A stretch of DNA of 64,000 nt from Tsukamurella sp. 1534 (GCF_000312385.1 NZ_HE997628.1:578843-642842), one strand, 5' to 3'. Shown: positions 10,600-19,154, counted from the first letter of the stretch. Notes: a model not told the origin generated them from the sequence alone. Numbers and translations: made by a program.

Positions 10600-13284
10600 T
10601 CAGCGAGTCGCCGCGAGCGCCAACCGGGCGTGCGCGCGGACGTCGGCGTCGGAGTCCGCCAGCGCCGCCGTGAGGGTATCGGCGACAGCGGGCACCTCCG
10701 GCCACCGGCGCAGCGTGACGACGGCGGCCTTCCGCACATCGAGGTGCGGGTCGCGGAGGGCGTTCTCGAGGGCGGCGACGGCACCGTCGGGTCCGAGCGC
10801 CGAAGCCCCGCGGGCCGCGCCCTGGCGCACCTGCCAGGCCCGGTCGGCGAGGCCGGTGGCCAGCAACTCGACGTCGGTCGCGTCGCCCAGAGCCCCCAGC
10901 GCCTCGAACGCCGCAGCGCGAACCAACGGGTCGTGGTCGCCGGCGAGCGTCCGGATCGCCTCCACGCCGCCGCGCCCCACCGTCGCCAGCCCCGTCGCGG
11001 CCGCGATCCGCACCTCCCGGTTGGCGTCCGCCGTGGCGGTGACCAGGGCGGTCCAGTCGTCCAGCGATACCGATCCGCGCACACCCACCACGCGCACCCG
11101 GTGGTCGGTGTCCGCGCTCAGGTCCGCGAACTGCGCGGTCGTGCCCACGCGGAGCGCGCGCAACAGATCGCCGACGGCGGCCCGCACCACCGGGTCCGCG
11201 GAACCGAGGAACTCGGGGAGTCCGTCGGCCGACGGCAGGACCTCCACCAACTCGACCAGGCCCGCCGCGGCGGCGCGACGAACACCGGCGTCCGCATCAC
11301 CCAGAGCCGCGACCAGCGGCACGAGGAACCCGTCGGGGGCGCCCTCCACGAGGAACGTGACCGCGTTCCGGCGGACCGTCGTGTCCGTATCGGACAGGAA
11401 CGGAGAGAGCTCCGCCACCGACGGCCCGTCCAGCGCGAGCAGCTCGCGCAGCCTCGGCGACACCGCGGGTACCGCTGCCGCACGTTCCGGTGCGGAGGGG
11501 ATCGCCCCGATCGGCGCCACCGTGAGCGGCCCCAGGTCCTCGACGGCTGTGGAAGTCCCGGGGATGTGGTCGAACTCGTCCACCGCGACGAGATAGGGCG
11601 CCACCGGCCGGGTACGGAACTCCATCTCCCCGCCGTCGCCGCGCCGCAGATTCAGGTGGCGGCCCCACCGCTCGTCGTCGCGGCCGGGGCGGTCGGGCCG
11701 GTCGTGGTAGAGGCCCCACCGCGATTCGGTGCGGGCGAGCGAGGCCTTCGCGGCCATCTCCGCGCAGTCCCTGATGAACGAGACCTCCACGGCGCGCATG
11801 AGTTCGTGCGGCGCCCGGGCGCCGAGACCGGCCACCTCGGAGCGCATCCGCTCGAAGGTCTCGATCGCGATGGTCAGCTTCGGCGCCGTCTTCGGCGGCG
11901 CGATGTAGTCGTTGACGAACCGCCGCAGTTTGTACTCGACCTGCGGCTGCGGCGGGCCGTCGGGCCTGCGCGCGGGGCCGTAGATCAGCTCGTGCGCCGC
12001 GGCGATCTGCTCACCCAGGCCGCCCTCCGGGGCCGCCACCGTCCGGGCGTGCCGCACCGCGTCCGCCCCTGCCAGCTCGCCGAAGACGAACGCACCGATC
12101 ATGTAGTTGTGCGGCACGCACGCGAGGTCACCGGCCGCGTACAGGCCGGGCACGGTGGTGCGCGCGTTCTCGTCGACCCACACCCCGGACGCGGAATGCC
12201 CACCGCACAGACCGATCTCGGAGACGTGCATCTCGATGTCGTGGGTGCGGTAGTCGTGCCCGCGGTTCGCGTGGAACGTGCCCCGGGTGGGACGCTCGGT
12301 CGTGTGCAGGATCGATTCCAGCTCGCCCAGCGTCTCCTCGGGCAGGTGTGAGACCTTGAGGTAGATCGGCCCGCGGGCGGAATCGATCTCGGACTTCACC
12401 TCGGCGATCATCTGCCCGGACCAGTAGTCGGAGTCCACGAACCGCTCGCCCCGGGCGTTCACCTGGTACCCGCCGAAGGGGTTCGCGACATACGCGCAGG
12501 CGGGGCCGTTGTAGTCCTTGATCAGCGGATTGATCTGGAAGCATTCGATTCCGCTGAGCTCGGCGCCGGCGTGGTACGCCATGGCGTATCCGTCTCCGGC
12601 GTTCGCCGGGTTCTCGTAGGTGCCGTACAGGTAGCCGGAGGAGGGGAGCCCGAGGCGGCCGCAGGGTCCCGTCGCGAGCACCACGGAACCGGCGGCGATC
12701 TCGACGAATTCGCCCGTGCGCGTGTTGAAGGCGACCGCGCCGACGGCCCGTCGGTCGGCCCCGGAACCGGCCGTGAGCACCCGAACGGGCATGACCCGGT
12801 TCTCGATCCGGATCCGCTCGCGCATCTTCTTCTGCCGCAGCACCCGGTACAGCGCCTTCTTGACGTCCTTGCCCTCGGGCATCGGCAGCACGTACGAGCC
12901 GGACCGGTGCACGCGTCGCACGGCGTACTCGCCGTACTCGTCCTTCTCGAACTTCACGCCGTACCGCTCAAGGCGTTGGATCATCGCGAACCCGCGGGTC
13001 GCCGTCTGGTAGACGGTGCGCTGGTTCACGATCCCGTCGTTGGCGCGGGTGATCTCGGCGACGTAGTCCTCGGGCTCGGCCTTCCCGGGGATGACCGCGT
13101 TGTTGACGCCGTCCATGCCCATGGCGAGCGCGCCCGAATGGCGCACGTGCGACTTGTCGAGCAGCAGCACGTCGGCGCCGGCCTCAGCGGCGGTGAGCGC
13201 CGCCATGGTGCCGGCCGTACCGCCGCCGATCACCAGGACGTCACAGGTCAGTGTCGTGCGATCGTCGATCGCGGGGATTTCCAT
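10600..13284 (-). CDS. AprA/fumarate-reductase-like flavoprotein fused to HEAT repeats
   Basis: The 894-residue protein has two parts. Residues 10-590 are a FAD-dependent oxidoreductase of the succinate dehydrogenase/APS reductase alpha family: dinucleotide motif VIGGGTAGTMAA near residue 18, an AprA-like HSGALAMGMDGVN segment, GPIYL, and the C-terminal FAD motif GLYAAGDLACVPHN. Residues 598-894 are about eight HEAT/PBS-lyase-like helical repeats (for example DPHLDVRKAAVVTLRRW). HEAT repeats are normally protein-binding. The gene closes an operon with a ferredoxin and an ABC importer, so it probably oxidises or reduces the imported compound with the ferredoxin as electron partner. The substrate is unknown, and AprA enzymatic identity is not claimed. 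Confidence 0.8.
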   Translation of the reverse strand: MEIPAIDDRTTLTCDVLVIGGGTAGTMAALTAAEAGADVLLLDKSHVRHSGALAMGMDGVNNAVIPGKAEPEDYVAEITRANDGIVNQRTVYQTATRGFAMIQRLERYGVKFEKDEYGEYAVRRVHRSGSYVLPMPEGKDVKKALYRVLRQKKMRERIRIENRVMPVRVLTAGSGADRRAVGAVAFNTRTGEFVEIAAGSVVLATGPCGRLGLPSSGYLYGTYENPANAGDGYAMAYHAGAELSGIECFQINPLIKDYNGPACAYVANPFGGYQVNARGERFVDSDYWSGQMIAEVKSEIDSARGPIYLKVSHLPEETLGELESILHTTERPTRGTFHANRGHDYRTHDIEMHVSEIGLCGGHSASGVWVDENARTTVPGLYAAGDLACVPHNYMIGAFVFGELAGADAVRHARTVAAPEGGLGEQIAAAHELIYGPARRPDGPPQPQVEYKLRRFVNDYIAPPKTAPKLTIAIETFERMRSEVAGLGARAPHELMRAVEVSFIRDCAEMAAKASLARTESRWGLYHDRPDRPGRDDERWGRHLNLRRGDGGEMEFRTRPVAPYLVAVDEFDHIPGTSTAVEDLGPLTVAPIGAIPSAPERAAAVPAVSPRLRELLALDGPSVAELSPFLSDTDTTVRRNAVTFLVEGAPDGFLVPLVAALGDADAGVRRAAAAGLVELVEVLPSADGLPEFLGSADPVVRAAVGDLLRALRVGTTAQFADLSADTDHRVRVVGVRGSVSLDDWTALVTATADANREVRIAAATGLATVGRGGVEAIRTLAGDHDPLVRAAAFEALGALGDATDVELLATGLADRAWQVRQGAARGASALGPDGAVAALENALRDPHLDVRKAAVVTLRRWPEVPAVADTLTAALADSDADVRAHARLALAATR

Positions 13285-13297
13285 GACTTCTCGTTCC

Positions 13298-14056
13298 TCA
13301 GGGGGTGTTGCAGTCGGTGAGCGCGTCGACGATGCCCGCCCGCAGCGCGGTGCGCGACGGTGCGCGGCGGACGTCGAAGGACGCCCGCACCGGCTCGGCA
13401 CGCCGCCCCATCACGACCACGCGGTCACCGAGCAGGATCGCCTCGTCCACATCGTGCGTGACGAAGACGACGGTGGCGGGGTGCGCGTCGAGGGTCCGCA
13501 GCAGCAGGGACTGCATATCGCCGCGGGTCTGCGCGTCCAGGGCGCCGAAGGGCTCGTCCATGAGGACGGCGCGGGGCGCGCCGGCCAGGCCACGGGCCAG
13601 TTGCACCCGCTGCCGCATGCCGCCGGACAACTCCCGGGGGAGGTGCCGGGCGTAGTCGGTGAGCCCGACCTCGGCGAGCCACCGTCGGGCCTCCTCGGCA
13701 CGACGGTGCCGGGGCACGCCCCGCAGCTGCAGGGCGAGCCGAACGTTCTTCTCGACGGTGCGCCACGGCAACAGTGCGTCCTCCTGGAAGACCATGGCGC
13801 GGTCCCGATCCGGTCCGGTGACGGGCGCACCGTCGGCCTGGACCGCCCCGGTGTCCGGACGGAGGAGACCGGCGAGCGCCCGCAGCACCGTCGACTTCCC
13901 GCACCCCGACGGTCCGGTGAGGACCAGCCGTTCACCCGGCTCGACGGTGAGGCTGAGACCGCGCACGGCCGGAGTATCGCGGTAACCGATGTCGGCGGAG
14001 TCGAGGCGCAGTCGCAACCCGGTGCGGGTGGCGGGAGCCGCGACGGCGGCGCTCAC
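13298..14056 (-). CDS. ABC transporter ATPase, nitrate/sulfonate/taurine type
   Basis: The 252-residue ATP-binding subunit is of the SsuB/TauB type. Walker A is GPSGCGKST, the Q-loop is AMVFQEDALLPWRTV, the signature is LSGGMRQRVQLARGL and Walker B is VLMDEPFGALD, followed by the family hallmark ALDAQTR. The GTG start shares four bases with the permease stop (GTGA), so the two are translationally coupled. A much longer in-frame reading upstream is only the antisense-like continuation inside the permease gene and is not used. The flavoprotein gene follows after 13 bases. Confidence 0.93.
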   Translation of the reverse strand: MSAAVAAPATRTGLRLRLDSADIGYRDTPAVRGLSLTVEPGERLVLTGPSGCGKSTVLRALAGLLRPDTGAVQADGAPVTGPDRDRAMVFQEDALLPWRTVEKNVRLALQLRGVPRHRRAEEARRWLAEVGLTDYARHLPRELSGGMRQRVQLARGLAGAPRAVLMDEPFGALDAQTRGDMQSLLLRTLDAHPATVVFVTHDVDEAILLGDRVVVMGRRAEPVRASFDVRRAPSRTALRAGIVDALTDCNTP

Positions 14057-14898
14057 CGGTCGCCCCGGGGCAGCCAGCGGGTGGCCCGGCGACCGCCGAG
14101 CTCGATGAGCGCCGACGTGAGGAAGCCGAGGACGCCGATCGTCAGCATCCCCACGAACACCGCCGGGTAGTCGACGAGCGTGTAGGACTGCCACGTCCGG
14201 TAACCCACGCCGAGCCGGCCCGAGATCATCTCCGCGGACACCAGGCAGATCCATGCGACGCCCACACCGACGGACAGCCCGGAGAACACGCCCGGTAGCG
14301 CGCCGGGGAGCACCACCCGCCACAGCACGGCGAGGTCCCCGCCGCCCTGCGTCCGAACCGACTCCTCCCACACCACCGGCAGAGCACGTACGGCGTGCCG
14401 CACGCTGACGGTGATGGGGAAGAACGCGGCGGTCGCCGTGATGGCCACCATGCCCGCCTCCGAGGAGGGGAGCAACAGGATCATCACCGGCACGAGGGCG
14501 ATCGCGGGGATCGGCCGCACCAGTTCGATGAGCGTCCCGAACGTGAGCTCGGCCGTGCGCGAACGGCCCAGCGCCACACCGGCGGCGATGCCGAGGGCGG
14601 CCGCGACCGCGAAACCGGTGCCGATCCGGATGAGCGACTGCGCGAGGTCCAGCCAGTACTCGCCGGCGCGCACCGACTGCGCGAACCGCTCGGCGACGGC
14701 GCTCGCCGAGGGGAGCGTGTCGAACCGGATCCAGCTCAGCGCGATGTGCCGGGTGGTGAGCAACTGCCACACCGCGATCGCCGCGGCGACCACCGCGATC
14801 CGCACGATCCACGTGGCGGACGGCACGAATCGGCGTCCAGCCCCCGTGGCGGCGGCCCGCCGGACGGACGGTGCGGGAAGGGAATCGAGCGCGGTCAT
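14053..14898 (-). CDS. ABC transporter permease, SsuC/TauC type
   Basis: The 281-residue integral membrane permease has about six membrane segments. The permease EAA-type loop is visible as LPVVWEESVRTQGGGDLAVL followed by WRVVLPGALPGVFSGLSVG, as in SsuC/TauC/NrtB proteins. The start ATG at 14898 overlaps the substrate-binding protein stop (ATGA), and the end overlaps the ATPase start. Together with the ATPase and lipoprotein it makes a complete importer. The substrate cannot be read from it, but the family imports sulfonates, taurine, nitrate or riboflavin/thiamine-precursor-like compounds. Confidence 0.93.
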   Translation of the reverse strand: MTALDSLPAPSVRRAAATGAGRRFVPSATWIVRIAVVAAAIAVWQLLTTRHIALSWIRFDTLPSASAVAERFAQSVRAGEYWLDLAQSLIRIGTGFAVAAALGIAAGVALGRSRTAELTFGTLIELVRPIPAIALVPVMILLLPSSEAGMVAITATAAFFPITVSVRHAVRALPVVWEESVRTQGGGDLAVLWRVVLPGALPGVFSGLSVGVGVAWICLVSAEMISGRLGVGYRTWQSYTLVDYPAVFVGMLTIGVLGFLTSALIELGGRRATRWLPRGDR

Positions 14899-16232
14899 CG
14901 TCGAACCTCCTCGAGCAGGGCGCCGTACTCGACCGGCGCTGCGGACGGGTGCGCGGCCCGGTAGCGCTCGCGCGCGTCCGGTCCGGCGAACGGCACGAAC
15001 GTCTCGCCGTCGCGCAGCCACAGAGCCTTGTCGGCGTACCAGCGGGTGCCGGTGAGGGCGTCGGAGACGTACGCGGCCCGCACCTTCCGGTCGGTGGCCG
15101 CGAGGGCGCGGATCAGGGCCGTCGGGTCGGGGAGCGTTTCCGTCGACGGTGCGCCGTCGAACCAGATCTCCGCCGTGGGCGCCGGCGCGGGGGTGTTCGC
15201 GTCGTACCGGAACCCGCCGCGCGCGTTCTGGGCGTCCGCCAACGGTTTCGGATCCACGAAGCGGTCCACGTCCAGCGGCGTACCGAACTGGCCGATCGAT
15301 CGCAGGTACGGGATGTCGCCCTTGAGCGCTCCTGTCAAGGGTGCGGTGAGCGTCGGGTTCGGGTCCGTGCCGCCCGGGCCGTTGTACTGATAGACCACCT
15401 CGGCGGGCAGTCCACTGGCCTTCGCCACGTCCTGTGCGGCCTCCAGCGGATGCTCGCGCTGGAAGTCCGTCGCATCGAGCTGCGCCTGGAGGAACGCCCG
15501 CACCACGTCGGGGTGCGACGCGGCGTACTTCGTGTTGGCGACCACGCCGTGCAGGGTGGGGGCGTTCAGATCGCCGCCGTCGTACAGTAGGCGCGCCTTG
15601 CCCTGGTGCACGAGCAGGCCCGGCCATGCGACGAACTGCGCGAGCGCATCGGCCTGGCCGGATTCGAGTGCGCTCGCCCCGACCTGCGGTTGCTGGTTGA
15701 CCACGCCGTAATCGCCGCCGCCGACGCCCGCGCGGCTCAGCGCCGTCACGACGGTGCCGTGGCCGGCCGATCCGACCGACGCCGAGATCTTCTTCCCGCG
15801 CAGGTCGGTCAGTGTCCGCAACGGGGACCCGGGAGCGACGACCACCGAATTGAGGGAGCCCCGGGCGCTGGAGCCCGTGACGGAGAGCATCGAGGTCTGC
15901 GTCTCGGGGCTGTTCTGCGCGCGGGAACCGTTGATGAGCAAGGGGTAGTCGCCCATCGAGCCGATCTGGATCTTCCCCGCCAGCATTCCGCTGGTGATGG
16001 GTGCGCCGGTGTCGAAATCCTGCCAGTCCACGGTGAACCGCCCGACGGCGGCGAGCCGCTTCTCCAGGAAGCCCTTCGCCCGCAACAGGGTTCCGGCCGT
16101 CACGGTGTTGATGGTCTTGGACTGGTAGCCCACCACCAGGGTCTGGGCGGATTCGTCGGTCGGCTGCAGTGAGCAGGAGCTCGCGGCGAGCAGTGAGGCG
16201 GCGAGTACGGGGATGGCTGAACGTGGGGGCAT
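14895..16232 (-). CDS. Substrate-binding lipoprotein with extra NosL-like C-terminal domain
   Basis: The 445-residue protein has a signal peptide with lipobox LLAASSC, so it is anchored at Cys20. Residues 31-340 are an NMT1/SsuA-like periplasmic binding fold (TLVVGYQSKTINTV, SGMLAGKIQIGSMGDYPLLI, LRGKKISASVGSAGHGT). Ordinary family members end near residue 330. Here about 95 more residues follow, with the pattern ALAATDRKVRAAYVSDAL, TRWYADKALWLRD and FVPFAGPDARERYRAAHP. That pattern resembles NosL-type metal-chaperone domains, although the usual Pro-Met-Gly is PFAG. The NosL comparison is my inference. It is the second structural gene of the operon, after the ferredoxin. Confidence 0.82.
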   Translation of the reverse strand: MPPRSAIPVLAASLLAASSCSLQPTDESAQTLVVGYQSKTINTVTAGTLLRAKGFLEKRLAAVGRFTVDWQDFDTGAPITSGMLAGKIQIGSMGDYPLLINGSRAQNSPETQTSMLSVTGSSARGSLNSVVVAPGSPLRTLTDLRGKKISASVGSAGHGTVVTALSRAGVGGGDYGVVNQQPQVGASALESGQADALAQFVAWPGLLVHQGKARLLYDGGDLNAPTLHGVVANTKYAASHPDVVRAFLQAQLDATDFQREHPLEAAQDVAKASGLPAEVVYQYNGPGGTDPNPTLTAPLTGALKGDIPYLRSIGQFGTPLDVDRFVDPKPLADAQNARGGFRYDANTPAPAPTAEIWFDGAPSTETLPDPTALIRALAATDRKVRAAYVSDALTGTRWYADKALWLRDGETFVPFAGPDARERYRAAHPSAAPVEYGALLEEVRR

Positions 16233-16250
16233 CGTGGTCTTCTCCGAGGG

Positions 16251-16478
16251 CTATCGCAGCAGGTAGGGCATGTTGACGGTGACGGCGCCCGTGGGACACC
16301 GGGCGGCGCACGGACCGCAGTACCAGCACTCGTCGACGTACATGTGCGCGCGGTTGGTGGTGGGGTCGAGGGCGAGCGAATCGAGGGGGCAGGCCTCGAT
16401 GCAGATGTTGCAGCCCTCGATGCAGAGGGAGGCGTCGATGGTGACGGGGACGTCGACGCGCTGTTCTACCTGGGCCAT
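16251..16478 (-). CDS. Two-[4Fe-4S] ferredoxin, AprB-like
   Basis: The 75-residue protein carries two cluster motifs: CIEGCNICIEACP (C-x3-C-x2-C-x3-CP) and CWYCGPCAARCP (C-x2-C-x2-C-x3-CP). The extra residue in the first motif and the short tail recall AprB, the partner of APS reductase alpha, though AprB is larger. The first gene after the GntR regulator, it lies 18 bases before the binding protein, and an AprA-like flavoprotein sits in the same operon. The natural reading is that it shuttles electrons to or from that flavoprotein. The upstream spacing fits a normal ribosome-binding site (AAGAAGGCACC). Confidence 0.9.
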   Translation of the reverse strand: MAQVEQRVDVPVTIDASLCIEGCNICIEACPLDSLALDPTTNRAHMYVDECWYCGPCAARCPTGAVTVNMPYLLR

Positions 16479-16510
16479 GGGGTGCCTTCTTCGTGTTCGG
16501 GGGCGTGCGG

Positions 16511-17236
16511 TCAGTCGCGGTGCAGGGTGCCGCGGAGGGTGATGCGGTCGGGACGGACGCGGATGTACTCGAGATCCACAGGGCGTCCGGTGTCCAGGTG
16601 GGTGAGTCGCTCGTAGAGCAGGAGCGGTGCCCCGGAGGCGATCTCGAGGTTCGCGGCGGTGTGCGGATCGGCAGCGGCGGCGGAAAGGCTGAACTCGCTG
16701 GTGCCCAGCCGGTTCCCGGTAGCCGCCTCGATGAGCGGGAAGACGTCCTCGTTCTCCAGGTCCTGCTCCAGCAGCAGGTCGCCGATGTCCGCGACGAGGT
16801 ACGTGAGGTCCAGGCTCACCGGCTCGCCGTCGAGGTAGCGCAGGCGCTCGAGGTACACAGCCTCATGGCCGCTCGGGATCCCGAGCTTCTGCGCGACGAT
16901 CGGCGGGGGTGCCAACCGGCCCGCGGTGCGGACGCGGTTGCGGACCTCACCGTGCAGCGACAGGGTCTCGCGGAGCCCGCGCAGGCTGTCGAGCCCGTGG
17001 TCGACGGTGCGGGCGATCACCTCGGTGCCCACACGCGGGCCGCGACGGATCCATCCCTCGGCGCGGAGCACGGACAGCGCCTCCCGCACGGTGTTCCGGG
17101 ACACGGAGAACTGCTCGCCGAGGTCGTCCTCGCCGGGCAGCGTCCCGCGGTAGGTGCCGTCGTGGATCGCCTGGCGCAGAACGTCGGCGACGATGCGCGC
17201 GGTGTCGGCGCGGACCGGGCGTTCGGTGGCTGGCAT
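16511..17236 (-). CDS. GntR-family regulator with UTRA ligand domain
   Basis: The 241-residue regulator has an N-terminal winged helix (residues 8-75: LRQAIHDGTYRGTLPGEDDL, SVSRNTVREALSVLRAEGW) and a C-terminal UTRA domain of the HutC subfamily (YLERLRYLDGEPVSLDLTYL, DLEYIRVRPDRITLRG). HutC-type GntR proteins respond to small metabolites and usually repress the adjacent operon. It lies 32 bases upstream of the ferredoxin gene on the same strand, so it likely controls the ferredoxin-ABC-flavoprotein operon and itself. The ATG at 17236 gives the standard short N-terminus; a longer upstream reading is not supported. Confidence 0.9.
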   Translation of the reverse strand: MPATERPVRADTARIVADVLRQAIHDGTYRGTLPGEDDLGEQFSVSRNTVREALSVLRAEGWIRRGPRVGTEVIARTVDHGLDSLRGLRETLSLHGEVRNRVRTAGRLAPPPIVAQKLGIPSGHEAVYLERLRYLDGEPVSLDLTYLVADIGDLLLEQDLENEDVFPLIEAATGNRLGTSEFSLSAAAADPHTAANLEIASGAPLLLYERLTHLDTGRPVDLEYIRVRPDRITLRGTLHRD

Positions 17237-17333
17237 GCGGCAACGATAGGTAGCGACGCGGGGCCGCCGGAGGGCTCGCGGGACCGGCAGGGCCGGAGGT
17301 GCCGCGGGGGCCCCGCAATCCGCCACGCGCGTG

Positions 17334-17368
17334 CCCCGGTCGGCGCCCCTGACCTGGGGAGACCGGGG
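17334..17368. terminator. Possible hairpin after the DJ-1/PfpI gene
   Basis: CCCCGGTC pairs with GACCGGGG across a 19-base loop, in the 197-base gap between the gntR start and the end of the minus-strand DJ-1/PfpI gene. No clear T-run follows. It may terminate the DJ-1 transcript before gntR; support is weak. I see nothing else in this gap except the presumed gntR promoter. Confidence 0.3.
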
Positions 17369-17433
17369 CGCACCCGGTCAATCCGCCAGTTGCGGGGAAC
17401 GTCCGGGACTTTGAATCTTCGTGATCGGTGACG

Positions 17434-18138
17434 CTAGCGGCGGGCCACCGCGATCGCGCGGTCCCAGGCCAGCCTGGCGGCCGCCTTGAGGGGTCCGGGC
17501 TTCATCACGTCGCGGCCCAGCAGTGCGGTCGCGGCGGCCTTCGTCGCGAGCGACGCCTTGCTGAGGTGGCCGGAGTCGTAGGGCGGCTGCGGGTCGTACT
17601 CGATCATCAGCTGGATGGCCTCCGCGCGGGCGTCCCCGGCGATCTCGCCGGCGAGCCACAGGGCGAGGTCGATTCCCGCGGAGACGCCCGCGGCGGTCAC
17701 GACGTCGCCCTCGCGCACGATCCGCTCGTCACCGACAGGCGTCGCGCCGTAGCTGCGGAGCGCCGGCAGCACGGACCAGTGCGACGTGGCCCGCCTGCCC
17801 TCGAGGAGGCCCGCGGCACCGAGGACCAGCGAACCCGAGCACACCGAGGTCGTCCACGACGCGCCCGGTGCGACCCGGTGGAGCCAGGCGAGCAGGTCCT
17901 CGTCGAGGGCGGCGCCGGAGGTGCCGGGGCCACCCGGTACGAGCACCACGTCGGGCGACGGGGTCTCCTCGAACCTGTGCGTCGCGCCGACGAGCAGCAC
18001 GCCGGAATCCGCGGCGACCGGGCCGGTCTCCTTCCAGACGAAGCGCACCTCGGCGCCCGGGAGCATCCGGAGCACCTCGTACGGGCCGATGAAGTCGAGC
18101 GCGGTGAACGCGGGGTAGACGACGACGGCGATCTGCAT
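17434..18138 (-). CDS. DJ-1/PfpI-family protein (isonitrile hydratase-like)
   Basis: The 234-residue class I glutamine-amidotransferase-like protein has the nucleophile elbow TTSVCSGSLVLGAAGLL, with the likely catalytic cysteine, and the N-terminal YPAFTALDFIGPYEVL typical of the InhA/isonitrile-hydratase and GlxA branch. The last 60 residues are a helical tail without a DNA-binding domain. It lies 32 bases after a GlxA-type regulator that carries a related domain, so the two form an operon. The substrate is unknown; hydration of isonitriles is a family example only. Confidence 0.8.
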   Translation of the reverse strand: MQIAVVVYPAFTALDFIGPYEVLRMLPGAEVRFVWKETGPVAADSGVLLVGATHRFEETPSPDVVLVPGGPGTSGAALDEDLLAWLHRVAPGASWTTSVCSGSLVLGAAGLLEGRRATSHWSVLPALRSYGATPVGDERIVREGDVVTAAGVSAGIDLALWLAGEIAGDARAEAIQLMIEYDPQPPYDSGHLSKASLATKAAATALLGRDVMKPGPLKAAARLAWDRAIAVARR

Positions 18139-18170
18139 CCGTACTCCTCCAGTGGTTGTTCGGTCGGTGG

Positions 18171-19154
18171 TCAGGCGAAGGTCTTGCGATAGTGGTCCGG
18201 CGACGTGCCCACCCGGCGAGCGAACACCCTCCGCAGCGTCTCGGAGGAACCGAAGCCGCAGCGTGCCGCGATCGTCTCGACGGTGTCGCGGGTCTCCTCG
18301 AGCTGCCGCCGCGCCGCTTCCGTGCGGACCCGCTCGACGTACAGGCCGGGTGATTCACCCACCTCCTGGGTGAAGACGCGCGTGAAGTGCCGCGGGCTCA
18401 TGTCCGCTCGGCGGGCGAGCGACGGGACACTATGCGCAGCACCGGGATCCGAGTCGATACCGCGCTGCACCTCGCGGATCGGCTCCCGTTCGGCGCGGGG
18501 CGACCACACCGGCGCCGCGTACTGGGTCTGCCCGCCCGGCCGTCGCAGGTAGAGGACCAGCGCGCGGGCCACCTTCTGCGCGAGGCGCGTGCCGTGGTCC
18601 TCCTCGATGAGGGCGAGTGCCAAGTCGATGCCCGCGGTCACGCCCGCGGAGGTCCACACGGATTCCGAGCTGCGGAGGAAGATCGGGTCCGGGTCCACCC
18701 GCACGGCGGGGTACTCGTCGGCGAGCCGGCGCGCGGAGCCCCAGTGCGTGGTGGCGCGGCACCCGTCGAGGAGGCCGGCTTCGGCGAGCAGGAACGCCCC
18801 GCTGCAGACGCCGACGGTCCGCCGGGCGTGCGCCGACGCGGCGATCAGCCAGTCCACGATCGCGGGGTCCCGCCGCGCGGCGTCCGCGCCGGTTCCGCCC
18901 GGGACCACGACGGTGTCAAGCGTCCCGGCGGGATCGGGGAGCGCGGCGGCGACGAGCTCGAGGCCGGTGCTGGTGCGCACCGTCGACGCCTCCGCGGCCA
19001 CGAGCCGCACGTCGTAGCCGCTGTCGCGGGGGAGACCTTCGCGGTCCGCCGGGGCGTCGAGGAACGACGACGCCGCGGCGAAGGCGTCGAACGGGCCGAC
19101 CACGTCCAGCGGCTGCACGCCCGGGTACGCGAGCACGACGACCGCCTTCTTCAT
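18171..19154 (-). CDS. GlxA-type AraC-family regulator with DJ-1 domain
   Basis: The 327-residue protein has an N-terminal DJ-1/PfpI-like domain (residues 3-190; elbow TVGVCSGAFLLAEAGLLDG) and a C-terminal AraC helix-turn-helix pair (residues 220-325; SLARRADMSPRHFTRVF and ARCGFGSSETLRRVFARR). In this family the amidotransferase-like domain senses a ligand rather than catalysing. The start at 19154 (MKKAVVVLAYPGVQPLDVVG) fits the family; the longer upstream frame reads antisense into the neighbouring gene. It probably regulates the downstream DJ-1/PfpI gene and itself. Confidence 0.88.
   Translation of the reverse strand: MKKAVVVLAYPGVQPLDVVGPFDAFAAASSFLDAPADREGLPRDSGYDVRLVAAEASTVRTSTGLELVAAALPDPAGTLDTVVVPGGTGADAARRDPAIVDWLIAASAHARRTVGVCSGAFLLAEAGLLDGCRATTHWGSARRLADEYPAVRVDPDPIFLRSSESVWTSAGVTAGIDLALALIEEDHGTRLAQKVARALVLYLRRPGGQTQYAAPVWSPRAEREPIREVQRGIDSDPGAAHSVPSLARRADMSPRHFTRVFTQEVGESPGLYVERVRTEAARRQLEETRDTVETIAARCGFGSSETLRRVFARRVGTSPDHYRKTFA

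Noticed and set aside
10600-13284. Dissimilatory APS reductase alpha subunit
   Set aside because: Similarity to AprA is visible, but sat and qmo genes are absent and the HEAT tail and importer context differ. Only AprA-like is claimed.
14899-16329. N-terminal extension of the permease frame through the binding-protein gene
   Set aside because: The extension is out-of-frame translation of the binding protein. The permease begins at the ATG overlapping that gene's stop.
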